This document shows, piece after piece, positions 7,990 through 13,370 of a stretch of 13,370 nucleotides of DNA (its first letter is position 1; every line of letters starts with the position of its first letter). Location: the NCBI GenBank assembly GCA_013695775.1, contig JACCZV010000118.1, forward strand, positions 1 through 13,370. The letters are read 5' to 3'. The position numbers and the translations under genes are program-made. Under the pieces are notes generated by a model. That model was not told where the DNA came from and ran no database searches. It saw nothing but the letters and a program-made list of their open reading frames with translations. Source of the stretch: Chitinophagales bacterium. Its GTDB lineage: Bacteria; Bacteroidota; Bacteroidia; Chitinophagales; UBA10324.

Positions 7990-10128
7990 GTGCGATTTAT
8001 AAACCGTGAAATCAGTTGGTTGTCATTTAATGAGCGTGTATTGCAGGAGGCTCAGGATACTACCGTTCCATTGTTGGAACGTCTTCGTTTTTTAGGAATT
8101 TTTTCATCAAATTTAGATGAATTCTTCAGGGTACGGGTAGCCACTCTTAAACGGATGGCATCGATGGGTAAAAGGGCAAAAAAAACCATTGGTGAATCTC
8201 CAAAAAAGATTCTTGCTCAAATTTTCGAACGCGTCATAACACTTCAGAATAAATTCAACTTCATATACCAACAGCTTGTACAGGAGTTGGAGCAAGAGAA
8301 TATTTTTATTCTTAACGAATCAGATCTTACCCCTTCTCAGGGAGCTTTTGTAAGAAACTATTTTCACCATGAAGTAAGGGCCGTACTGGTGCCAATCATG
8401 GTAGATGCCATAGAGGAATTTCCTTACCTAAGAGATCATTCCATCTATTTAGCAGTTTTGCTCTCTGACAGTACAGGCAGTCAAAAGCCGAAATATTCAC
8501 TGATTGAAATTCCTACTGACAATGTTTCACGGTTTCTTGTACTACCAAAAGAGGGCGAGAAAAACTTTGTAATGCTTCTCGATGATGTAATACGCTACTG
8601 CCTTGATGATGTCTTCTACATTTTTCCTCACGACACATTCAAAGCAAGCATGGTGAAGTTAACCCGCGATGCGGAACTTGATCTGCTCGAAGACTTTAAT
8701 CAAAGCGTAATGGAGAAGATTGAAAAAGGAATCAAGCAAAGAAAAAAAGGAAAGCCTGTCCGCCTAATATATGATGCAGCAATAGATTCAGGGATGCTTG
8801 ATTATTTCTTGAAACGCATGCACATGAAAAAGGGTGATGATAACCTGGTGGCTGGTGCACGATACCATAACTTTAAAGACTTCATGAATTTCCCTTCTCT
8901 GGGGAATACACATCTGTTGTATCCCCGGCAGGAACGTTTGCTGCATCCTGACTTAAAGCAGAATCAGAGCATATTACAGGTAATTAAAACAAAGGATGTG
9001 CTCCTTCATTTTCCTTACCACTCCTTTGATGCCTTTATTGATTTCCTTCGGGAATCGGCAATTGATCCGAAGGTGACAGAGATAAAAATTACCTTATACC
9101 GACTGGCAAAGAATTCTAAGGTGGCAAATGCATTAATCAATGCGGTGCGTAATGGTAAAAAGGTGCTCGTGGTGATGGAACTGCAGGCGAGATTCGATGA
9201 GGAGCACAACATTTTCTGGAGTGATCGAATGCGCGATGAAGGTGCTCAAGTGATCTTCGGCATCCAGGGTTTAAAAGTGCACAGCAAAGTATGCCTGATA
9301 ACCAGGAGAGAGAAAGGAGAAATTTTTCAATATGCAAACATCTCAACAGGAAATTATAATGAGGCAACGTCAAAAATCTATGCCGATCATAGTTTATTCA
9401 CTGCCGACAAGCAGATCACTGAAGAGTTGCAGCTCATGTTTGAATTCTTTTTAAATACTTACAAAGTACCGGACTATAAGCACCTGATGATGTCTCCAAC
9501 TCATATGAGGAAACGACTTGAGAAGCTTATTGCCAGAGAAATTGAGCTTGCGGGAAAAGGTAAAACTGCGGGTATTGACATAAAGCTTAACAACGTAGCC
9601 GATCAGGACATGCTACAAAAGATAGCTGAGGCCGCAAAAGCCGGGGTGAAGGTGCGGATGATAATTCGTGGAACCTGCACCCTGGGCACAATATCAGATG
9701 AGGTGAGTGAAAACATTGAGATCATAAGCATCGTTGATAGATTTTTGGAGCATTCAAGATTATTGATCTTTAAAAACGATGGCGATAATCTGATATATCT
9801 TACATCTGCCGACTGGATGATACGTAACCTGAATAGTAGGGTGGAGATGGCTTTCCCAATATTTGACAAAGGAATTCAAAAAGAACTACGGGAATATTTT
9901 GATATTCAATTTCGTGATAATGTAAAAGCACGAATTATGGATGACGAACAGCAAAATAATTATAAAAAAAATCAGAATCCGCCCCTTCGCTCGCAGGAAC
10001 AGATATATACCTATTTAAATGAAAAAATAGAAAGCAAAAGAAAGGCGCTAATAGCCCCTGACGGGGTTCCGGTGGCTGAACGAAATCTGAATAAATCTTC
10101 GAAATCTAATGTTTTGCAAAAACATTAA
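7990..10128 (+). CDS. ppk1: Polyphosphate kinase 1
   Basis: Ppk1 reversibly transfers the terminal phosphate of ATP to a growing polyphosphate chain. At 712 residues it is full length for the family. The N-terminal domain opens with FINREISWLSFNERVLQEA (residues 3-21) and contains SSNLDEFFRVRVATLKRM. The middle domain leads to MNFPSLGNTHLLYPRQE. The phospholipase D-like C-terminal domains carry the phosphorylated catalytic histidine H431 in LKVHSKV and the second active-site histidine H588 in EHSRLLIF. These correspond to E. coli H435 and H592. The start is GTG at 7990: the frame is closed by TAA at 7975 and contains no ATG before the conserved N-terminus, so the protein begins very close to the conserved motif. 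No exopolyphosphatase gene is adjacent. The gene is convergent with the copper lipoprotein gene 29 bases downstream. Confidence 0.95.
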   Translation: MRFINREISWLSFNERVLQEAQDTTVPLLERLRFLGIFSSNLDEFFRVRVATLKRMASMGKRAKKTIGESPKKILAQIFERVITLQNKFNFIYQQLVQELEQENIFILNESDLTPSQGAFVRNYFHHEVRAVLVPIMVDAIEEFPYLRDHSIYLAVLLSDSTGSQKPKYSLIEIPTDNVSRFLVLPKEGEKNFVMLLDDVIRYCLDDVFYIFPHDTFKASMVKLTRDAELDLLEDFNQSVMEKIEKGIKQRKKGKPVRLIYDAAIDSGMLDYFLKRMHMKKGDDNLVAGARYHNFKDFMNFPSLGNTHLLYPRQERLLHPDLKQNQSILQVIKTKDVLLHFPYHSFDAFIDFLRESAIDPKVTEIKITLYRLAKNSKVANALINAVRNGKKVLVVMELQARFDEEHNIFWSDRMRDEGAQVIFGIQGLKVHSKVCLITRREKGEIFQYANISTGNYNEATSKIYADHSLFTADKQITEELQLMFEFFLNTYKVPDYKHLMMSPTHMRKRLEKLIAREIELAGKGKTAGIDIKLNNVADQDMLQKIAEAAKAGVKVRMIIRGTCTLGTISDEVSENIEIISIVDRFLEHSRLLIFKNDGDNLIYLTSADWMIRNLNSRVEMAFPIFDKGIQKELREYFDIQFRDNVKARIMDDEQQNNYKKNQNPPLRSQEQIYTYLNEKIESKRKALIAPDGVPVAERNLNKSSKSNVLQKH

Positions 10129-10144
10129 GTGTGCAGATTGGGAT

Positions 10145-10162
10145 AATAAGATTCAGCTTATT
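10145..10162. terminator. Weak bidirectional hairpin between convergent genes
   Basis: AATAAG (10145-10150) and CTTATT (10157-10162) form a perfect 6-bp inverted repeat around ATTCAG at the ppk1/cupredoxin junction. It overlaps the cupredoxin stop codon. The stem is AT-rich and no U-tract follows on either strand, so terminator activity is doubtful. Confidence 0.2.
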
Positions 10163-10703
10163 CTACTATGAATTTACCATTCATCCGTTGCCAATGACCC
10201 GGGTATGTGCAAACAAATTGATAAATACCCACCGGAGGAGCGGCAAACACCATCTCTTCGGATTGGCCCGGCTCGAGCAACTTTGAAGTATAGAGTAAAT
10301 TTGATTTATCCTCTGGGATAAAATCCTTGTCAGGGCCGGCGGTGTTTGACTCCATAGCAACGCTTTCAATAGTACCATTCTTCACCACAAAAAAATTATG
10401 TTTCATTGCAGCGTCTGTCGCTGTGTTTCTAAAATTGATCTTCACGGTAGTGCCATTTTTCACCCGTATCTCATTGGTAGAAAATGCCATTACGTCCATC
10501 GAATTTCCCTGTGCCTCAAGATTTAGCTCCATTACCGGTGCGGCAGGGTCAATGTTTTGCGGGTCATAAGTTTTTGCCGGCTCTTCGGAAATATAGACAG
10601 AAGTATCTTCTGCACCGTTTTGATTATCCGTTTTGTAATTGTTGTCGCATGATATGAATGAGAGACTGACAAAGAGCAATGTGCTAAAAAATACCGTTTT
10701 CAT
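10158..10703 (-). CDS. Azurin/plastocyanin-like blue copper lipoprotein
   Basis: This 181-residue protein has a lipoprotein signal (FVSLSFISC, lipidated C19) and a low-complexity acidic linker (about 20-55). A cupredoxin domain occupies about 58-181. Type 1 copper ligands can be read directly: H102 in KHNFFVV, and C165, H170 and M174 in CTYPGHWQRM, which matches the azurin CTFPGHxxxM pattern. The N-terminal strand MDVMAFSTNEIRVKNGTTVKI also looks azurin-like. It would be anchored in the envelope and carry single electrons, as azurins do between cytochromes and terminal oxidoreductases; the partner is not encoded nearby. The start (10703) is fixed by the signal peptide. It is a single gene on the minus strand, divergent from a small secreted protein. 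Confidence 0.88.
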   Translation of the reverse strand: MKTVFFSTLLFVSLSFISCDNNYKTDNQNGAEDTSVYISEEPAKTYDPQNIDPAAPVMELNLEAQGNSMDVMAFSTNEIRVKNGTTVKINFRNTATDAAMKHNFFVVKNGTIESVAMESNTAGPDKDFIPEDKSNLLYTSKLLEPGQSEEMVFAAPPVGIYQFVCTYPGHWQRMNGKFIVE

Positions 10704-10753
10704 TTATCTGATGTTATAATAAACTAACAAGGCAATTACCTAAATGTTCAATA

Positions 10754-10774
10754 CCCTCTTTTCCTAAAAGAGGG
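10754..10774. promoter_or_regulatory. Perfect 9-bp hairpin in a divergent promoter region
   Basis: CCCTCTTTT (10754-10762) and AAAAGAGGG (10766-10774) are perfectly complementary around CCT. It lies in the 107-base spacer between the divergent copper lipoprotein and small secreted protein genes, 36 bases before the latter's ATG. On the plus strand TTTTT follows only after five bases, and on the minus strand no U-tract follows, so it is not a standard terminator. It could be an operator, a leader hairpin or a small repeat element. Confidence 0.5.
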
Positions 10775-10810
10775 AACGCTTTTTGGTTTGTCAGCATTAA
10801 GAACCTTACC

Positions 10811-11212
10811 ATGAGAAACTATATATCTAAAATTTTGCTTTTATGCCTTGTCTTTGGCGTTGAAATTACTGCTGCACAGACATTAACCTTTTGTAAGTCA
10901 GTGAGTAAAGACGGTGAGGCTCTTGGAGCGGCTCAGACGTTTACCGTTCCTAAGAATGGTGGAACAGTTGTGTTTCATCTTCAATACCCCTCATCAAAAC
11001 CTGTGACTTCCACAAGCTTCGATATTTATAGAATAGAGGCTGGCAAAGAGATATTCAATTCTACAATAAAACAATCGGCCGAACCCTCTAAGAACTGGTT
11101 GTCGAAGGAGGTTATAATATATGAGTCCGGCGTCTATCGTGTTTATGTTTATGATCAGCAGGATCAGCTTGTGTTGAAATCAAAGTTCACTGTTAGAGTC
11201 GCTGCTAAGTAA
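10811..11212 (+). CDS. Small secreted protein of unknown function
   Basis: This 133-residue protein has a clear signal peptide (MRNYISKILLLCLVFGVEIT, cleavage probably after A22, before Q23). The mature part is about 110 residues and looks all-beta: alternating hydrophobic strands such as GGTVVFHLQYP, TSFDIYRIEAGKEIF and SGVYRVYVYDQQDQLVLKSKFTVRV. A single Cys (C28) lies near its N-terminus. There is no lipobox and no T9SS sorting domain, so a periplasmic location is most likely. The fold may be Ig-like; I do not recognise a named family. It is divergent from the copper lipoprotein and convergent with the TPR gene. Its transcript may begin near the hairpin at 10754-10774. No TAnnTTTG box was found upstream. 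Confidence 0.75.
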   Translation: MRNYISKILLLCLVFGVEITAAQTLTFCKSVSKDGEALGAAQTFTVPKNGGTVVFHLQYPSSKPVTSTSFDIYRIEAGKEIFNSTIKQSAEPSKNWLSKEVIIYESGVYRVYVYDQQDQLVLKSKFTVRVAAK

Positions 11213-11251
11213 TTGTTTTTGATTAGAAGTTTTGATTTGTTCATTCAGAGC

Positions 11252-11575
11252 TCATTCATCTTCATATAATAGCTCGTTGAGGGCTTCCTGCAATTCCTGA
11301 TAAGTTTTTGCGTCTATTCCTACGCTGCGCCTCAATCCTTCCTGGTAAGTATTTTCCGCTAAAAATTTCTCCCGGAGTCGTTCATATAATTTTCCCAAAT
11401 GATAATATGTTCCAATATAATCAGGATCATTTTTCAGAATTTCCTCGAAATACAATTTACCTTTTTCATCGTCACCCCCCTTAATGTATTCCAAAGCAAG
11501 TGCATATTTGATGAAGCTGTCATTCGGACTTAACTGGAGAAACTTCATCAACTGATCAATCCTATTGTGGTTCAT
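11252..11575 (-). CDS. Small TPR-repeat protein
   Basis: This 107-residue soluble protein has about two tetratricopeptide-like repeats. The first is at about residues 17-50 (PNDSFIKYALALEYIKGGDD, then YFEEILKNDP). The second is at about 53-86 (YIGTYYHLGKLYERLREKF, then NTYQEGLR). A C-terminal helix with ELQEALNELL and an acidic end follows. TPR repeats bind other proteins; no partner is evident. It is cytoplasmic, with no signal peptide. It is divergent from etfB, with its start 96 bases from the etfB ATG. Whether it shares control with etfB cannot be told. Confidence 0.8.
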   Translation of the reverse strand: MNHNRIDQLMKFLQLSPNDSFIKYALALEYIKGGDDEKGKLYFEEILKNDPDYIGTYYHLGKLYERLREKFLAENTYQEGLRRSVGIDAKTYQELQEALNELLYEDE

Positions 11576-11600
11576 AAGGTTTATGGAATTTTTTTTTGGC

Positions 11601-11608
11601 TACCTTTG
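11601..11608 (+). promoter_or_regulatory. Putative -7 promoter element for etfBA
   Basis: TACCTTTG is an exact match to TAnnTTTG. A partial -33 match, TTTA at 11580-11583, lies 17 nt upstream. Transcription would begin near 11614 and give a leader of about 58 nt before the etfB ATG at 11672. This is the only perfect -7 box in the 96-base spacer on this strand. Confidence 0.45.
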
Positions 11609-11671
11609 TGCGCTTTCGATGAAGTGATTTAGATGCTTCTCGGCTAAAACCAGACGAAGACGAAGATAAAT

Positions 11672-12412
11672 ATGAAGATATTGGTTTGCATCAGCAAGAC
11701 GCCTGATACAACAACAAAGATTTTATTTACTGAAAACAATACAAAATTCAATAGTGATAAGGTACAGTTTATCATCAATCCATATGATGAATGGTATGCG
11801 TTGGTCAGGGCGATTGAGTTAAAGGAGAAATCGAATGCTCAGGTAACCATCATGAATGTAGGGAGAGCAGACAACGATTCAATAATCAGGAAGGCATTGG
11901 CCATCGGCGGAGACGATGCGGTGAGGATAGATGCTGAGGCGGATGATGCCTTTTTTGTAGCTGACCAGATAGCTCAATATTTGAAAACAGAACCTTACGA
12001 TATTATTTTTCTGGGTAAAGAAACTATAGACTATAACGGATCACAGGTGGGTGGCATGGTAGCGGGGTTGTTGGATATTCCTTTCATCTCCCTTGCATCA
12101 AAACTTGATGTTGATGGAACCACTGCTACTCTTGAACGTGATATTCCTGGGGGAAAAGAAATTGTAACTGTTCAGACACCCTTTGTCGTTAGTGCCTCGA
12201 AGGGAATGGCTGAAGCAAGAATTCCAAATATGAGAGGCATCATGGCCGCAAGATCCAAGCCCTTGAAAGTATTGCCTGCCTTAGCTTCTGATAAGCTTAC
12301 TTCAGTGAAGCAATATGCTTTGCCAAAAGAAAAAGCAGGTCCGAAAATGATTTCCTCTGACCATCCTGAAGAATTGGTAATGTTGCTGCACAATGAAGCC
12401 AGAGTAATTTGA
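11672..12412 (+). CDS. etfB: Electron transfer flavoprotein, beta subunit
   Basis: EtfB pairs with EtfA to form the soluble flavoprotein that takes electrons from acyl-CoA and related dehydrogenases and usually passes them to ETF-quinone oxidoreductase. The 246-residue length is normal. The N-terminus MKILVCISKTPDT and INPYDEWYALVRAIEL (35-50) are typical. The nucleotide-binding stretch GKETIDYNGSQVG is at 115-127, and the beta-subunit signature region ARIPNMRGIMAARSKPL is at 182-198. The start follows a leader with a perfect -7 box. It is followed 74 bases later by etfA in the same direction; that spacer (12413-12486) holds no gene and no strong hairpin, so the pair is probably one transcript. 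Confidence 0.95.
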   Translation: MKILVCISKTPDTTTKILFTENNTKFNSDKVQFIINPYDEWYALVRAIELKEKSNAQVTIMNVGRADNDSIIRKALAIGGDDAVRIDAEADDAFFVADQIAQYLKTEPYDIIFLGKETIDYNGSQVGGMVAGLLDIPFISLASKLDVDGTTATLERDIPGGKEIVTVQTPFVVSASKGMAEARIPNMRGIMAARSKPLKVLPALASDKLTSVKQYALPKEKAGPKMISSDHPEELVMLLHNEARVI

Positions 12413-12486
12413 GCAGCATAAATTCCATGCTAATTTATCTCTTCAGTACGGGACTTATTTTTTAAATAAAGATGAAATGAAACGCT

Positions 12487-13370
12487 ATGAGTGTTCTTGT
12501 TTTTGTAGAAGCATCTGAGGGAAAATTTAAAAAGCCCGCGTTTGAAACTGTTACGTATGGTGCCAAAGTAGCTGCCATGCTTGGCGTCGAAACTCATGCG
12601 CTGTGCATTGATGAATTAGATGAAGCAGAGTTAAGATCACTGGGCGATTATGGTGCAAATAAGGTATGGTATGTTAAAGATGCACGGCTTAAAAATTTTG
12701 ATCCCCTCGTAATAGCAAAGGTGATCATTCAGGCTGAAGCACAAACAAATTCAGACGTGCTGGTTTTAATTCAGAGTTATAATGGCAAAGCCATTGCACC
12801 AGTGTTGGCTGCTAAGCTTCGTGCAGGCCTTGTATCGGGCGCCCTTGACCTGCCCCAAATTGAAAACAACACTTTTCTTGTAAAAAAAAACGTGTATTCA
12901 GGGAAAGCTTTAGCGACTTATGAAATGCACTCAGCGAAAAAAATAATCTCACTGATGCCCAATTCTCTTATTCCCGAAAAAACTACGAATAATGCGGAAG
13001 TGGTTGAACTGAAACCGCAGATCGCTGACGCTGATTTTAAAGTTAAGGTGAAAGAAGTTATTAAAGCATCTGGCAGCATAACATTATCCGATGCAGAAAT
13101 AGTGATATCTGGAGGAAGAGGTCTAAAGGGTCCGGAGAATTGGCCGATGTTGGAGGAGATGGCAAATATTCTCGGTGGAGCCACTGCATGCTCACGTCCC
13201 GTAGCCGATATTCATTGGCGTCCACATACCGAACATGTAGGCCAGACAGGAATAGCAATTAGACCGAATTTGTATATTGCCATTGGAATATCAGGGGCCA
13301 TTCAACACCTTGCAGGAGTTAACGGGAGCAAAGTGATGGTAGTGATAAATAAAGATCCTGAAGCGCCATT
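12487..13370 (+). CDS. etfA: Electron transfer flavoprotein, alpha subunit (3' end outside window)
   Basis: An open frame of 294 codons plus two bases runs from ATG 12487 to the window edge without a stop. The N-terminal domain starts MSVLVFVEASEGKFKKPAFE. The C-terminal FAD-binding domain carries SGGRGLKGPENW (G209 to R211 and on), HVGQTGIAIRPNLYIAIGIS (G252-Q253-T254-G255) and SGAIQHLAGV (S269, H274), then VINKDPEAP at the edge. These are the standard alpha-subunit FAD contacts. Only about 25-30 residues should be missing by comparison with the usual 320-residue length. It forms the heterodimer with the upstream EtfB. Confidence 0.95.
   Translation, partial: MSVLVFVEASEGKFKKPAFETVTYGAKVAAMLGVETHALCIDELDEAELRSLGDYGANKVWYVKDARLKNFDPLVIAKVIIQAEAQTNSDVLVLIQSYNGKAIAPVLAAKLRAGLVSGALDLPQIENNTFLVKKNVYSGKALATYEMHSAKKIISLMPNSLIPEKTTNNAEVVELKPQIADADFKVKVKEVIKASGSITLSDAEIVISGGRGLKGPENWPMLEEMANILGGATACSRPVADIHWRPHTEHVGQTGIAIRPNLYIAIGISGAIQHLAGVNGSKVMVVINKDPEAP

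Noticed and set aside
9137..9373. Minus-strand ORF of 78 codons inside ppk1
   Set aside because: It is antisense to the catalytic core of polyphosphate kinase, which is strongly conserved in the plus frame.
10181..10378. Minus-strand ORF of 65 codons inside the copper lipoprotein gene
   Set aside because: It overlaps the cupredoxin coding region in another frame; the copper-ligand-bearing frame is clearly the real one.
12413..12486. Possible terminator or regulatory hairpin between etfB and etfA
   Set aside because: The only pairing seen (TTATTT/AAATAA) is a weak all-AU stem; subunits of one complex in the same direction are expected to be co-transcribed.
12918..13184. Minus-strand ORF of 88 codons at the right end
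   Set aside because: It is antisense to etfA, whose plus frame is open to the edge and carries the FAD-binding motifs.
1..13370. Defence island, mobile element, CRISPR array or biosynthetic cluster
   Set aside because: No nuclease, transposase, integrase, repeat-spacer array, toxin-antitoxin pair or synthase-type gene was seen; the genes are metabolic and envelope functions in short units.

Overview
The window looks like a chromosomal stretch from a member of the Bacteroidota. The evidence is: proteins ending in type IX secretion (T9SS) type A sorting domains, a beta-propeller/PKD surface protein family typical of this phylum, the SDR-type L-threonine 3-dehydrogenase, low G+C by eye, little Shine-Dalgarno signal, and intergenic matches to the Bacteroidota -7 promoter element TAnnTTTG (TACATTTG before the threonine dehydrogenase, TACCTTTG before etfB). 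Class or genus cannot be fixed from this sequence. A Chitinophagales-like or Sphingobacteriales-like environmental lineage is only a guess.

Layout. Positions 1-1976 (minus) hold two tandem, co-oriented paralogous secreted proteins. A complete 610-residue propeller/PKD/Ig/T9SS protein is followed 5 nt later by the N-terminus of a second copy that runs off the window edge. Positions 2137-3072 (minus) encode L-threonine 3-dehydrogenase, with a perfect -7 box upstream. A possible 40-codon minus-strand ORF (3117-3239) fills the gap to the divergent membrane operon at 3251-6321 (plus). That operon has a YfhO-family multi-spanning membrane protein whose stop codon overlaps the start of an unrecognised four-helix membrane protein. 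Positions 6487-7104 are a decayed T9SS cargo gene carrying two compensating frameshifts. Positions 7178-7792 (minus) encode a small membrane protein with a bacterial PH-like region. Positions 7990-10128 (plus) encode polyphosphate kinase 1 from a GTG start, convergent with an azurin-like copper lipoprotein (10158-10703, minus). After a hairpin-bearing divergent spacer come a small secreted protein of unknown function (10811-11212, plus) and a TPR protein (11252-11575, minus). The window ends with etfB and the 5' 294 codons of etfA (11672 to the end), the two subunits of electron transfer flavoprotein.

How the genes fit together. Most of the window is metabolism and cell-envelope genes in short operons of one or two genes. 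EtfB and EtfA act as one heterodimer. YfhO and the small membrane protein are probably translated in a coupled way and may work together. The two propeller proteins are a tandem surface-protein duplication. I see no phage, integrase, transposase, CRISPR array, toxin-antitoxin pair, defence island, tRNA or rRNA. I do not find convincing evidence of a previously undescribed multi-gene system. The best leads are the YfhO-coupled membrane protein, the small ORF at 3117-3239, the frameshifted T9SS cargo gene and the 9-bp perfect hairpin at 10754-10774.
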